Shown: positions 1 to 12,951, counted from the stretch's first letter. The stretch is DNA of 64,000 bases from Euglena gracilis (GCA_039621445.1 CP154955.1:39564426-39628425), one strand, 5' to 3'. The notes: generated by a model from the letters alone, not told the origin. Made by a program: numbers and translations.

Positions 1-47
1 CCACGTCCTGCTCCGCGTAGAACGGCGGCAGGTTGGCCACGTACAGC
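1..47 (-). CDS. RRM module C, exon p (RRM2 start, truncated by window)
   Basis: Encodes RLYVANLPPFYAEQDV, the RNP2 strand of RRM2. The acceptor GGCCAG/G matches exons d and j. It continues past the left end. Confidence 0.83.
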
Positions 48-2482
48 CTGGCCGCTGGCCCCGGGGTTCTCAGGTGGGGAAAGAGATGGGCAGTTGGGAG
101 GGTTATTCGGGCGATGACTCCTTTTTTCTCATTAAACAATGAACCAAGGAACTGAAGGTTCCAAACCTGAAGCTTGAAACCCTGAACACCGTGGAACCCA
201 CCGCCAAAGCGCCAAGTTGGTGGTTTCCCAAGCCACTGGGTTGTAAGTTGACTTCTTCGGCCACACGCCAAGCCAGGGCGGGAGATGGGGCGTTGTGGAT
301 GCCCTTGTCCTTGTTACGCTTTGCCAACGCGACGCTGAGGACGCTGCCCTGGAAGCAGAGGCCGTGCAGCCGTGCGACGGCGGTCGGGACCAGGCGGAGG
401 GCAGGAGGGCACCGAGCGGGCGTGTGCGCCGAAGTGTCTGGGGGTCTGGGCCAGACAGGGATGAGATACCTCCATGTCTGACAGCGCGCAGGGTGTAAGA
501 TCATTCGCACAAAAACAGTCCTGTGCGGGGTATCAAAATGAGGGGGGGGGGCTGGACCCCCCTCCCCCCCCCTGGGTGGAGAATTTTCTGACTCCCCTCC
601 ACCATGCAAAACCAACGTTCATCTAATACCCTGGTGTCGCGGCCAAACACAAAACGGCCCCATCAACAGGCGGTTCAATGAGCCCCGTCTCGAATTGACA
701 AACATCAGTGCGAGCGCTGTTCAGCATTTCATTGACCCCCGCCTGCCCTGGGCCATCGCCGGCGCGACGTACTCCACAAACCCCACCGGCAGGCGCAGGG
801 AGCCGCCGGCCGGCCAATCGTGCACTGACGCCTGTAGGCAGCCCACGTGCAAAGCAGGGCACAGGGCCTCAGACAGGGGGGGGGGCAAGTGTGATGGAAG
901 GAGGAGGGGAGGGCCAAAGTTATGGGCCGGGTTCAATATGAGGGCAGGAGGGGGGGATGGGTCGGACCCCACTCCGGGCCAGCAACGGGTGGGTGAGGGG
1001 ACACCCCCCCCCTCCTGTACAGTGGCGCGGTCGGGTGATGGCCGGGGGCTCCTGGGCCGGAGGCCCGGGTTGTGGGCTTCGGCATGAAGCACCGAACTTT
1101 TTTTGGGAAACGCCCCCAGCCCCCCCCCCCCCCCCCCAGGGGGTCCCATGCCAGGCTGGGTCGGTGGGGACTCCCCCCCTGGGGGTCTTAAAAAGAAGTC
1201 GGATCGCCACCAGTTGCTGGTTAAATTGTGTAGCAGGTGAGACATAGAGCCTGATTTACGTTAAGACCATACCATTGCTTAGCGACCCCCCCGGGGGGAG
1301 GGGGGGTCACTTTCCACTCCGAAAAACCCAGTCAGTCACTTGTTTCGGCCAAGCCAGTCAGGCACTTTACCCCCCCGGGGGGGGGTCGGCCACTCAGGAA
1401 ACCAGTCATTTTTTGGCCTTTCAAGGTCATTTTTTGGCCTTTCAAGGCCATTTTTGGCCAAAATTTTCTCCGGCGCCTTCGGCGCCGGTTGGCCACTCAG
1501 CCACTTTTCGGTGATTTCTGGCCTACCCCACCCCCGGGGGGAGGGGGGTCACGGCCAAAAAACCAGTCAGTCACTCTGAAAAAACCAATCAGTCACCCCC
1601 CAGGGGGGGGGGGTGGGACAGGTGTTAAGCAATGGTCTGGTTAAGACTCTGTGGCACCCATGGCAACAAAAATTAAGTCCATTCGTGCAATAGCCAAAGC
1701 AGACCGATTTCACAAACGCACAAATGGACCAATTGAAACCCAACCAACAGCCTCCTGTGCCAGGAGTTGTAATTTAAATGCCGTGAAACTGTCCTCTTCC
1801 CACTGTTATATCCTTGCAATGTTGGACCTCTCCTCACAAATGTGTTCTGTTTCGGAGGGTTTAGAAAGACGGACAGGGCTTTTTAGGAAACAATTACACT
1901 TCCCCCCCACCTGCCGGGCACTTCCCCCCCCCCCGCGTCCCCCCCCCCCCCTCACATGCAAACTTACCCCCGTGAGGTTGGCCATCTGGTCTTCCTTTTA
2001 ATCATGATCCGGGCCAAGCGCCCAGGGGGGGAGCAAACTCTCAGCCACCAAATATGAGATAAGTATCTGTTGAGTAAGTATCTGTTGAGATAAGTATCTT
2101 GTTTCCTAATAAAAGCCGTTGACTGGAGAGAACCATTTTTTCTGCGTGCATTGAATGCGGAACATATTTATATCTGTTGGTATCTGTTAGTTATATGCCT
2201 GGTCCCTTGGCCGACGCCCTCAGTCACTCAACACGGGTCACCTCACCTCTGCTCCGTTGGCGTGGATCCTTTCTGTGGCTGCCGGGTGAATGATGGGTGG
2301 CTGCCGGGATGATCCCCAAGGCGACAGGATGCGCGGGAGTCCCCTGGCCGCGAAGCCCTTGCGGCGGGGCACGATGCGGGCGCTGACCACGACGCCGGCC
2401 TGGCTGAAAATGTCCCGGAACGCCCGCAGGGTGACGGTGAGGGGCAGGTTGGTGACGTACACGTTGCAGCACTCTGCGCTGG
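1..2482 (-). CDS. Two-RRM RNA-binding protein module, copy C, partial (cut by window start)
   Basis: Four exons show RRM1 complete and RRM2 just beginning when the window ends. RRM1 runs CNVYVTNLPLTVTLRAFRDI, RRKGF, PVGFVEY, ARLHGLCFQGSVLSVALAKR and NKDKG. RRM2 starts RLYVANLPPFYAEQDV. This copy is the most diverged of the three. Its third intron is placed inside the second helix of RRM1 rather than in the last strand, so intron positions changed after duplication. The 1,559-nt intron between its first two exons contains the 372-bp element at 1,268-1,639. Confidence 0.82.
296..385 (-). CDS. RRM module C, exon o
   Basis: Encodes TAVARLHGLCFQGSVLSVAL then AKRNKDKGI. It starts five bases after CTG (GTCCC), phase 2. 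The 3' edge is set by alignment with exons X and i. It runs uninterrupted across the site where copies A and B have an intron. Confidence 0.85.
749..790 (-). CDS. RRM module C, exon n (14 codons)
   Basis: Encodes PVGFVEYVAPAMAQ. It starts five bases after CTG (CGCCT) and ends GCCCA/GGGCAG. With exon o it reads PAMAQTAVARLHGL, a continuous RRM helix. Read without splicing it runs into a stop. Confidence 0.83.
1268..1639 (+). mobile_element. Inverted-repeat element, family 1 (372 bp), exact 8-bp target duplication
   Basis: The ends are CATACCATTGCTTA and the reverse complement of CAGACCATTGCTTA. They are flanked by GTTAAGAC at 1,260-1,267 and again at 1,640-1,647. The interior has repeated CAGTCAGTCAC motifs, C/G runs and the hairpin CCGGCGCCTTCGGCGCCGG at 1,470-1,488. 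It has no coding capacity. 8-bp duplications and CA..TG ends are typical of hAT-type elements. It sits inside the RRM1 intron of module C. Confidence 0.85.
2350..2482 (-). CDS. RRM module C, exon m (RRM1 start)
   Basis: Encodes ECCNVYVTNLPLTVTLRAFR then DIFSQAGVVVSARIVPRRKG-F. The upstream edge is uncertain between 2,473 (AG) and 2,482 (CTG rule). The 3' edge TTCGC/GGCCAG is phase 2, as in A and B. Confidence 0.85.
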
Positions 2483-3977
2483 CGGGGCAGGGGTCCACCG
2501 CGGACATCGTCGGGCACAGGCGTGGGTGCATGGCGGGCGGGGGGACGGTCTGTGTGTAGCAGTGGGTAATGCATGGGGTGTGAAGCAACCCACTGATAAA
2601 AAGCCACCAGACGGACGGTGACAGTTGCAATGGTCTGCTGGAGAAAAGCCCGACAAAAATATTCCATCCCAGGGACAGAAAAGAAACCCGTCGAAGAGCT
2701 AGAATTCCTCTACTCGCCATGTCAGGTCTGTTGTGACAAATCCAAACAGCCAACAACAATGGCTGTGGCTTAGTTCAGTGCTTTGCTGGTTTGCAAAAAG
2801 CAAAAGCAAAAGGTAATTCAACTTGGATTTTGTGAACGTGCACATGGGTTGTTCAAAAATTCACGTAGATCATTTGATCAATAAATAACAGAATAAAGCA
2901 AATAAAACCCTGCATATTTGCATGTTTTCCAGTTGCAGAAAGGTTGACATCCACGACAACCACATCCACATTCAGTTATGGCATTTGCAATAAAATTGTC
3001 AGCCTATGAGAATTCAGCAGCGTCTCATTTCTGAAACATGGCGGGGTTCAGACTCGCCGAACCTTTAAGTGTCGCAGCCCAAATTTGCCTGTGTATCCCA
3101 GACAAACGTGAAATATAAAAAGCCTTTCTTCGATCTGATCCAGGGATGGTTAGATGGTTAGATGGTCAGAGAGTTAGAGGGTTAGGGTTAGAGATAGGGT
3201 TAGGATATAACCCCCCCAAATAAGGCCCCCCCCCCCGAAATAAAATCCGGGAAAAAAATCTGGAAAAAAATCCAGGAACCGGGCCGGGATCATGGTGGTA
3301 ATCTGCTGGTTCCCGAGGAGGCCCCGACCTGGGGGGGGGGAGGGGGGGGGTTCCGACCCCCCCCTTTTCCTCAAAGGTAAGCTTCGCTCTTACTCAAAAG
3401 AGATAAGAGCGCAGTGACCCCCCCATCCTATAACCCCCCCCCCCGGTCCCAACCACCAAACCGGGACCTATAACCCCCCAACCCCCACAAGGCCAGCCAA
3501 GAACTGGAGAGCAGGAAAAGATAATCCTCATTTCACTCGAAATGGCAAGTTGCCAACGTGAGAAATGCTTCTGCTCAAGGCATGAAGCAATCCAAGGATC
3601 CTTGCTTTTGTTTCTTCTTCTTCCACCTCATCCAGCACATACACAAGAGTCATTAAATGTGGGCCACGTGGTCAAGGTGCAACGGTTCTTGGCTGGACAA
3701 CCAAACCGGGATCTAAACCCCCCCCCCCCTCGGGCTGACCACCAAACCAGATCCTCCATAACCCCCCGGATATTCCTGGCAACCCAGGGTCGGTCTGCCC
3801 CCCCCCCGGCAAATTGGGGGCACAGACCTCCCGTGGCTAAGGGGGAACCACTCACCCTCCCCCCTCCCGATCAAAATTAAAGCCATGTGATTTTTGGGGG
3901 GAACAGGGAAGGAAGACAGTGGACACAATCAGTAACACCAGTCACAGCCTCAGTAACACCTGAAGAGACGGAGCAGC

Positions 3978-4013
3978 GTCAGGAGGACGCAACAGACGTT
4001 GCGTCCTCCTGAC
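3978..4013. repeat. Perfect 16-bp-stem hairpin
   Basis: GTCAGGAGGACGCAAC, loop AGAC, then the exact complement, followed by three CAACG repeats. It is not next to a recognised gene. Confidence 0.9.
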
Positions 4014-4504
4014 AACGCAACAACGCAACAACGCAACACGGCGGGCACAAAAACCATGTTTCTGGTGTCTCAGTCGCAGCGGTGCTTGAAGCCATCCGCC
4101 CGTTCAGCCCCACCATCCCGGAACAGCCGGAACACCACACACCACGAGGCGATGCCGGGCACGGTGGCCCATACTGCCCTCCTCTTTGAGGGCTGCGGCT
4201 CCCGCCGCCGCCCCCGTCCAGAGGGCCGGCCGGCCGGCGAGGCGAGGGAATGGCTGCCTCGGGCCAACTCCGCATGAGCCGGAATGACGAGGGCACCGCC
4301 GGGGAAGGCGCCCCCGCTTCAGCACCACACGGAACCACCATCCTCAAAGGCAGCTTGCAAACAAACACTTCTCTGGCACCCAAGGCACCGAATGACCTCA
4401 AAATTGGTGTCATGAAAACACCGTAAGGGCTGGTGGGCGGCGGGGGGGGGGGGGACCCATTCAGAGTTGCTTAAGGAGGCGGGGTCCAGCACATGGGCAC
4501 GACC

Positions 4505-4710
4505 CGGGGTAGAACCGGGTACTAAAAATTTGATATCGCAAAAATGTCCAATACACTGCCAACTGCGCAAAAAAGTAGATTTCTTGACCCCCAAGCTGTC
4601 CTGGACAGCATTTTCCCGACCATTTTCACCTATTTTTGACCATTGTTGGCCATCTTTGTACCCCGAAAGCAAAAATACGTGACCCTCCAGCCGCCCTTCA
4701 TGATACAGCA
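4505..4710 (+). repeat. Dispersed repeat R5, copy 1
   Basis: ACCGGGTACTAAAAATTTGA, then ACTGCCAA...GCAAAAAA, CCGACCATTTTCACC and finally CCAGCCGCCCTTC. The same order of motifs occurs at 6,815-7,020, 33,540-33,735 and 57,940-58,085. No ORF of interest. Confidence 0.7.
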
Positions 4711-5692
4711 TGATAGATCACGTTGATGGGGGGGGGAGGGACTGGAAAGAGGCTGGAAAAAGGCCGGCTGGGTGGACTACCCAAGGGGTGGGGTCAATTC
4801 TTCTTAAGCAATGCCCTGGACCCTTTCCATTGCATAATCTTGTCAGCTCCCCCGGCCCACTACGGTCGACAAACCTTAAGCAATGGCGTGTTTGGACTTC
4901 CACCCACACCCATGGGGTTTTGAGGATTCCTGTGCATGGTCCGGACTCCTTATGGCAGGTGCATGGGGGGAGTGGGTGTATGGGGGGAGTGAGTAGGTGT
5001 ATGGGTGGGCAAAAATCACTGAAAACAAAAATTGCGGTCAAAAACAATGGTAAAAATACTTTGGTACGGAAAACAAAACTTGGTAAAATTCGGTATTCAA
5101 CCACTTCTCAACATTTTATTGCCGTGTGCAGCAGCTTTGTACATACTTCTCATTGAGCAAATTGAACAAATTGTGGCTATTTTGCCTGAAAAATGCCACC
5201 AAAGGTAAATATTTTTTTGCCAACATTTGTCCAGTTTTCTTGTCCATTTTGAGCAATTCGAACCATTTCCAACCATTTTTTGTTCATTTTTTTTACAGAA
5301 GAGGGTGAGGGAAGCCGACACCGGTCGAAAAATACAATAAAAATAAAAGGTAGAATTGGGATACCTTTCCGAATTTGTCTACCATAATTTTTGTCCATCC
5401 CATAGCGACTCACAAATTACCTTCACTGATGGCACAGGCGGGACCGGGCAGAGGGCAGGCACAGGAAACAGAGGGAAGCACAGCAACAAACAGGGTGGGG
5501 GGCACAGCAGCAGAGAAGGGGGCCAGTGCAATGGGGGGGGGGGCGAGACCGCCTTGGGCGGGATGGGCAAAGGAGGCCCACTTTGTGCACTCATTGACGA
5601 ACCCTGAGGTGAGTAGGGGCACGAGGGAAGTCATTGCCCCGGGGGGGGGGGGGAGCATCCTTTCAGGGTGGGGCGGCAGAACCCGCCCGGAC

Positions 5693-6054
5693 CATACAAT
5701 TGCTTACCGACCCCCGGGGGGGGGGGGAGGGGGGGTCACTCCACTTTTTTAAAAACCAGTTAGTCACCCATTTTCAAAAAAACAGCCAGTCACTACCCCC
5801 CCCCCGGGAGGGGGGTCGGCCACTCAGAAAAACGGCCACTTTCCAGTCACTTTAGGCCATTTTAGGTCTAAAAAATTTTTCCGGCGCCTTCGGCGCCAGG
5901 GTCACTCAAGCCACTTTTGCCCACTCCTGGCCGACCCCCCCCCCCCCGGGGGGGGGGGGTCCGGGCCAAAAACCAAACAGCCACTCTGAAAAAACCAGTC
6001 GCCCACCCCCCCCCCCGGGGGGGTGGGGTAGGTCAGTGCTTAAGCAATTGCCTG
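5693..6054 (+). mobile_element. Inverted-repeat element, family 1 (362 bp)
   Basis: The ends are CATACAATTGCTTA and the reverse complement of CAGGCAATTGCTTA. The flanks GCCCGGAC (5,685-5,692) and GCCCGGAT (6,055-6,062) differ at one base. It has the same interior motifs as the 1,268 copy, with the hairpin at 5,881-5,897. Confidence 0.85.
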
Positions 6055-6814
6055 GCCCGGATCAACGCTCTGGGTCAGAAGAAGAAACCTTGCCGGCCAA
6101 GCGGGCCATCGCTCGACGCCTTCGGGGTGAGGCGGGGCCGGGAGCCATTCCCCAAACCAACCATCGGAATGGGGCCGTCAAACCACCTCCAGGACGGCAC
6201 CCTTGGGGAAACCAATCAAAAAAAAAAACGTGATTGGGAGGCAACAGGGGAGGGGAGAGATGCAGGGTCCCAGCACGGCGGGGATGGCGGTCGCTCAGTG
6301 TGGCGGGACGCGTTTCTCTGACGAAAGGGTTCTCTGACGAAGTGGTGCAGGTTGCCATGGAGGTCACGGTCCGGGGGGGGGGGGTCCGGGGGGGGGGTGG
6401 CGGGGTTGCCAGCAAAGGCAGAGTACCACGAAGCACATTGCAGTAAACTGGTGTGCGTGCGCATGTGCGCGTCCCTGACTGTGCTGGCTGAGCACCGTAC
6501 AACATGAACGTACGGCGGGGGGGGGGGGAGCTCTGAGGATATCAAAAAAAAAACAACACCAATCAAAAAATAAAAAGGAACGACACCATAAAACTGTTTT
6601 TTTCGCTTTCTCTCATTTCCCTTGCCTTGCCTTTGATTTCTGCTTGAAATAAATGGAGACGCCATGTCGACCTGTGACACCGAAAACTCCCGGACTTTCG
6701 TTCGTGTCTTTCTTGTGAACTGATTGTTGAATGTGCAAAGGCCAGGCTTCTTCTTCTTCTTCTTCTTCTCAAGGGCTCGCGGTCAGGGCGTCGCTTAGGG
6801 GCCCCCAGGAACTG

Positions 6815-7020
6815 GGCCTAACTGGGTCAAACCGGGTACCAAAAAACCGAACTTGACAAATACATCTAAAAAACTGCCAATTTTGCAAAAAAAAAAGAAT
6901 GGTTTTGCCCCGAAATTGCCCTGGCCGACCCCTTCCGACCCATTTCTCGCCCATTTTCGCCCGTATTTGCACCACCGAAGCACAAACTCCAAAAACATCC
7001 AGCCGCCCTTCGGGGGACTG
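6815..7020 (+). repeat. Dispersed repeat R5, copy 2
   Basis: CAAACCGGGTACCAAAAAAC, ACTGCCAATTTTGCAAAA, CCGACCCATTTCTCGCCC and CCAGCCGCCCTTCGGGGG follow in the same order as copy 1. Confidence 0.7.
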
Positions 7021-7287
7021 CAGAATAAATAAGACTCTTCGATGAAAGTGGGAGGGGGTGCGAGGCTGAAAAAAGGTTGTGGCTGGCTGGATCCTCTGGT
7101 GCTGTGGCTTAAATCACAATACCACCTCGAGGATGCTGGACTGCCGCTAATCAGGGATTCCCTCAGTTTCGTACTGAAGACCCCATATCGCCATTCGTGA
7201 TTTGTCGTGATTTTTCGTGATTTTTCGTGATTTTTCGAGACGCGAAAAAATCGCCCGGTTGTGAGGATTCTACTGTAAAAGTAGTAG

Positions 7288-7320
7288 TAATACATACATA
7301 CATACATACATACATACAAG
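7288..7320. repeat. (CATA)n microsatellite
   Basis: Seven uninterrupted CATA units. Nearby short repeats are GTGATTTTTC x3 at about 7,207-7,237, (TTC)n at about 6,748-6,770 and (CTT)n at about 7,526-7,549. Confidence 0.9.
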
Positions 7321-9289
7321 GAAAAGCCAGGGGCCAACCTTAGGGCACGTTAAGAATCTCTGGGCATGCGTAAAATAAGACAAAACACCTAAAAAAAATG
7401 GGGACAAGATTGCAAGTTGAGGCCGAAGGACAACTTTGGGCCAAATTTGCATGTAAGAGAGGAGGGGCCAAGCGTTTGGGGGGGGGGGAGGTATCTATCA
7501 AACACAAATGTAGTGAGGGGATGCTGCTTCTTCTTCTTCTTCTTCTTCAAAAATGGCTGGCAGGCATCCATTTGACGCGGGGGTCCAAGAACGACGCCAG
7601 TTGTCTCGAGTAAGCGTTCCCCAAACACTGTGGTTGTGGTCAGGATTCGGACGGCTTTAAGCAGTGTCCAGCCCGACGGAGACTGCTGCAGAAGGTGGGA
7701 CTGGGGAAGTTTGGGATGACTACTCCATCAGTGGCTCAAAGAAAAGACATTCGACCCAAAATCGGTTTCCACAGAGGCTGAAAAGGTAGGGGTAGGGGCG
7801 GGCGGCAGGCCCCGGAATGAAATCAGAGGGATGGGACTCTCATATCAGGTCATGGGGAGGAATGGTGGGTGAGGGTGGATGAGGGTGGAGTGGGGTGGGA
7901 GAGCTCCGCGTGGTTGGGGGCAGGGATTTTTTTTAGACGGGGGGTGCCCCAAGTTGAGGTTGAAGGCCCCCAAAGTTGTATGTAAGGGAGGAGGTACCCA
8001 CCCACCTTGGGGTACCCCCCACCCCACTCCGGGGGGGGGGGGGTACGGGAGACCCACTTTTGGGGGTCAAAGAAAATCGGCCCTTTGCGCCAAAAAGGCC
8101 GGAAATGGCGGAAACCCCACCTCCGATGGGGGATTTACGAAAAAGCCCTTGGGGGCAACTCCCCCCCCCCGGGGACCCCGGGAGGGGGAGGGGGGGGGCT
8201 CCAGTGAACTCACCCGCCCTCGCTGGGGCGGTCCAAAAATAAAAATAAAAAAATCCCTGGTTTGGTCCCTCTCAGGGCTGCAGGTCAAATGGAACAGTGT
8301 TCTGTGCAGAAGAGGCGGCCATCTCCATGGCCCTGTGCCACCGCTGAGCTGAGAGGGGCTCTCTCTGGTGTGTTGCCCCCCTCACAGTGCTTGACAATAT
8401 GGGCAGATCACTTACCAGTGGCCTTCCCTTCTCTTCCTGGCCAGAATGTCTTGCAGGAATAGCCCAACATAACACGTTGATGTCCCACCAAATGTTCAAC
8501 AGACTCAGGGACCTTGTTAACACCTTTGGCTCCACCTGCGCAAACATGCATTGCACAAACAAATATGTTTCTGTCACATTTGTGCAATTGCATGAATGAG
8601 TTGATTTCCCGATTGTTTACCCAAATGAAAAGTGTGAGTACATTTGGCAATTGAGTTGACGGTGGGTGAGGGTGTGCCATCACTCCGGTCAAGGGGCGGT
8701 GGAGGACACCCCTGACCAATGCATTTTTCACGCTTATTACTCCGGCTGGTCCACCAAGAGCCATTTTGCCCAGACCCCTTCGACGGGGGGGGGTCCAAGG
8801 ACCTGACTTTCTTCCGGCGCTGCGCGCCAAGGTGGAAAAAAATGTGATGACATTTTTGACAGGGTCGAAAATTTCCATTAGCTAGCCCTGCTAAGCAGAC
8901 CCCCCCAAGACTAGGGCCCACGATTTCCGCTGGACAAATTTAGACAAGCTGCAGTTGAGCCCCCCACCCAGAGGACAACAAACCCTTCCAGAAGGGGTGC
9001 TGTTGACACCAGGGCAATTGACAGCCCTCAATGGGGGTCCAGTTCATGGGCTAGAAACTTTGGGTTGAATGGAAAAAGGCAACTGGCTGATCCAACGGGG
9101 TCTGCCAGGGAGGTATGATAAGGGGGGATTGACACTCCGACCTGGGAACTGTCAGGAGGCTGAAAAAAATTCAATTTTGTGGTCAGTCATAATTTCAGAC
9201 ACCAGCATTGGAGACAAAATCGTTGGAGAGTCTCAAATTTCTTTGAAAATAACATTACCCGCCCCCCCCCCCCCCCTTGTCGTACGACC

Positions 9290-9505
9290 GGGTTCCTGCA
9301 ACCTGTGACCAAGGGGGGGGGTCGTAACACCCCCAAAACCTGCAACCTGTGACCGGGGGGTGGTCGTAAATGCGGGGGCGGCCGTAGGTGAAATGGTGTT
9401 AAATTTCTCGTAACCTGCAACCTGTGACCGGGGGGGGGGGTCATAACAGCCCATGATCTGCAACCTGTGACCGGGGGGTGGTCGTAAATGAGGGGTGGTC
9501 GTATG
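9290..9505 (+). repeat. Tandem repeat of CCTGCAACCTGTGACCGGGG units
   Basis: Four or five imperfect units of about 45-70 bases, each with CTGCAACCTGTGACC followed by a G run and GGTCGTAA. It is non-coding. Confidence 0.8.
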
Positions 9506-9771
9506 AAGAGGGGGGGGGGTAAAAACTGCTTTTTTGAGATTCTTCAACATTTCTTCCACAGGCAGAATACCAAAACATCAAAAAAATTGTACAATATGCT
9601 TAAAAGTGATGGGGAAAAGGCATTTATTTTTTAAAAAAATTCATGGTAGGTGGCACTTTGCGGTGTTTGAAGCCTGCCAAGAGGAGGGCTTTTAAACATC
9701 ATCTCCTAAAACCTAATACTACCTGGACCCCCCCCGAGTCTTTACTTGGACCCCCACCATACATACATACA

Positions 9772-10064
<293 letters not shown>

Positions 10065-10099
10065 CTTAGCACTTTTACAAAAAAGTGTCCGGCTGCACC

Positions 10100-10496
10100 C
10101 AGGCTTTTGCTCAAGGACCCCCGGGGGGGTACTGGCTAGCCAATCGGCTAGACACTGGAAAAAGTGGACTAGCTAGACCCCCTCCCCCCCGGGGGGGGGG
10201 GCCGGTGGTCCCCCGGACCGGAAAAATGAGGTTTTTAAGAGGTTTTTGGCTGATTTTGTTCCAAAAATTCCCAAAAATGGCCAAAAAACGGGCATTTTTG
10301 GCCATTTTGGGGGGTCCCAAAAATTTTTCACTAGCTTCGGTCACTGGAAAAAAATTTCCACTAGCTAGCCCTGCTAGCAGACCCCCCCCCCCCCCCGGGT
10401 GGGGGTCTGCTAGAAAACCCACTAGCCAAATTTGGACTAGCTGCAGTCCAGCCCCCCCGGGGGGGGGGGTACTGCAATCCCTTAAGCAAAAGCCTG
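10100..10496 (+). mobile_element. Inverted-repeat element, family 3 (397 bp), exact 8-bp duplication
   Basis: The ends are CAGGCTTTTGCTCAAGG and, reverse-complemented, CAGGCTTTTGCTTAAGG. GCTGCACC flanks both sides (10,092-10,099 and 10,497-10,504). The interior has CTAGC-rich short repeats and G/C runs. No coding capacity. Confidence 0.88.
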
Positions 10497-11814
10497 GCTG
10501 CACCGCCCCAAAGGGGTCCATCTTAGCCATGCTTCTGTGGAACCCGGGGATGGACCTGATGGGTTCACACCACAGCCCACCCGTGCTCGAGGGACAGGCG
10601 GGACATACTCCCAATGGCGTGCATCAAGCAAAATGCCACAGCGGTCAGCCCAGCTGCAAGGTTACCACGGTGGGCGACCTCTCCTCATCCGAGCACCGGG
10701 AAAAGACAGGTTTCAATTTTCACGCGTTCCAGAATCTGGATTGGAAACATCTCCAAAAATGAAGAAAATCAGCAGGGAATGAAAAGGAAATGCAGAAAAA
10801 GGGAGGAAATGCCAAAAATTAATTTTTTTCAAGGGGGTTAGCAAATGAACGAGGGTAAATTTCATCTTGGAAAATCCCTGATGGGACTTCTGTTGGCAAT
10901 ATTTCATATATTATGAGTTATATGTCGATGATCAAGGTTCCACATCCAGCTACTTCATTGGGCCAAGATTCGGCCAAAATGAAGCCGAGGACAGGGCTGT
11001 ACGGCCTGGGGAAGGGTCGGACCCCCCACCCAGGAGGTGGGGGGGAGTTCCCACCACTATGGCACTTGCTCAAATAAATTTTGTCGAAGGAAAACCTTGA
11101 CCTAAAATCGGCACCATTGGAACTATGGAAGGCCTGGTGGGAGGTCGGACCCTTCTAACTACCAGGATGGGGGTGGGATGGTCGACCACCCCACCCACCA
11201 CCCATAGGGGATGCTTCCGCAATGCGCGCACCAAATGTTTGCCGCGTGCGGCACCGCGTGGACCGCGTGTGGCACCACGTGTACCGCATGGCACGACAAG
11301 AATCAGGGACAACCTAAAAAACAATGAATGAGCGAAAAACGCCTGCACACGCGCCCATCAATTGCAAAACTGCAATAAAAAGGCATTTTGGTTGCATTTG
11401 ATCACTTTTAGCCGTTTTTGGCCCAAATTGCCTGGTTTTGCCACCAGATCTCACGAAACCTGCACCAAAGGCCACTGAATCTGTGCAAGTGGCCACAAAA
11501 CGGCCAAAAGTGGCCAAAAGTGGGCAAAAGTGGCTAAAAGCAGTGAGAAGTGGCCCAACATGGCCACAGATGTGCAAGAATGGCGGTATTCAAATATGGT
11601 CTAAATTGCCAAATGCAGCCCAAAATGGACAAAAAAAACGACCAAAATAGCCAATAGCTGCTGATTTGCAGGAAACCAAACAAAAAAAAGAATGGAAATC
11701 AACTGCAAATGGGGTACTGGTGGAAATTAGTGAATATTGCACATTTTTGCACACAGTGCATGCGGTGTGAAAGCATCCCCATGAGGTTACGGGGATCACG
11801 CTTGTGCTTACTGA

Positions 11815-12065
11815 CCAGGGGGGGGTGCTATAGGGTGCCTGCCCCTAGCAGGCACACCCCCCGGGGGGGGGGTCCGGGGGGGACCCAGAAATTTTTCATT
11901 GAAAATGGAATTTTCCGGGCCCCCGGCGCCTTCGGCGCCGGGGTCGGACGGAGGGGGGTGCCTGCTAGGGGCAGGCACCCCCAAAACCCTACCCCCCCCC
12001 CAGGGGGTCGGATCGGGTGCTATGGGCTGCCTGCCCCTTGCACCCCCCCCCCACGTGGAGTAGGC
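11815..12065 (+). mobile_element. Probable family 4 relative, ends unclear
   Basis: GTGCCTGCCCCTAGCAGGCAC and its inverse surround the hairpin at 11,924-11,940, as in the 16,945 element. I could not find terminal repeats or a target duplication. Confidence 0.5.
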
Positions 12066-12249
12066 ACGGACTGAGCGCAAGCCTAGCGGGGATTCCCGTA
12101 CAGCCCCTGGCCGAAGATTTAATGCCCTTAATTGCACTCCGAATTCTCCAAAAGGCAGGTGGGATCAGACCCCCCCCCCGGTCCGCGGCCCAGGACTGAT
12201 TTTCGGCCTATTTGAAAAGGGTCTATCGCAAAAGTGGAATCCTAAGTTT

Positions 12250-12345
12250 TAAGTTGCCTTCGAGGAGGTTCCTCGGAGGCTCAAGGTAACCAGCCTCCGC
12301 GGATGCTCCTCGGAGCCTAAGGTATCCAGCTTTGCCAGAGCAGAG
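12250..12345. repeat. GAGG/CCTC palindromic repeat, part 1
   Basis: Units such as GAGGAGGTTCCTCGGAGGCT and CAAGGTAACCAGCCTCCG. The same units recur in a larger array at 13,556-13,770. Confidence 0.75.
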
Positions 12346-12733
12346 AACTGATCATCCGCTTCCGAACCAGTGAGAACCTCTTTGTTTTCTGCCCATTTGC
12401 ACAGAGGATACAAAAAAATTCACGGACTTTGAGTGGCAACATAGAGCTTAAAACGAAACCGAAAATGAATTTATTCGGCTAGAATTGCACCAAAATTTTC
12501 CAGAGCCAGAATTGTACCCAAAATTGTGATCCCGCAGAGATTTGCCTCAACTTTTGATCCCCGATTGTACTGCATCTTCCAACAGGTGAACCGACAGAGG
12601 GAGGTGGTAGGCTGCACACATGTCATGTTGTCAGCATGGATGTCATGTTGCAAAAAAGGTGACGTGAAATCCAAAGTGGCGTCCATTTGGCTGAGCCTGG
12701 TGGGGAGCCAGGTGGGGAGGGGGGCGGGGGGGC

Positions 12734-12810
12734 TTTCCCCCACCCCCCCCCCCGCCCCCCCCACCCCCCCCCCTCCCCCCCCCCCCCTTCCCCCCCCCCC
12801 CCCCCACCCG

Positions 12811-12865
<55 letters not shown>

Positions 12866-12909
12866 CCGCCTCCCACCCCCCCCCCCGCCCCTCCCACCCC
12901 TTCCCCCCC

Positions 12910-12951
<42 letters not shown>

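Larger units (their letters stand above)
2490..9290. other. No gene recognised
   Basis: Contains R5 copies 1 and 2, a family 1 element, a hairpin at 3,978 and G/C runs. A GC-rich patch at 4,130-4,330 codes on the minus strand for a Gly/Ser/Pro-rich stretch I cannot assign. A TTAGGG-like stretch at 3,178-3,203 is too short to mean anything. Confidence 0.6.

Noticed and set aside
3178-3203. GGGTTAGGGTTAGAGATAGGGT, telomere-like
   Set aside because: Only two or three degenerate units; a similar scrap at 47,570 shows it is background.
9290-9505. Regular repeats that could suggest a CRISPR array
   Set aside because: Unit length and spacing vary, the units are degenerate and the genome is eukaryotic.
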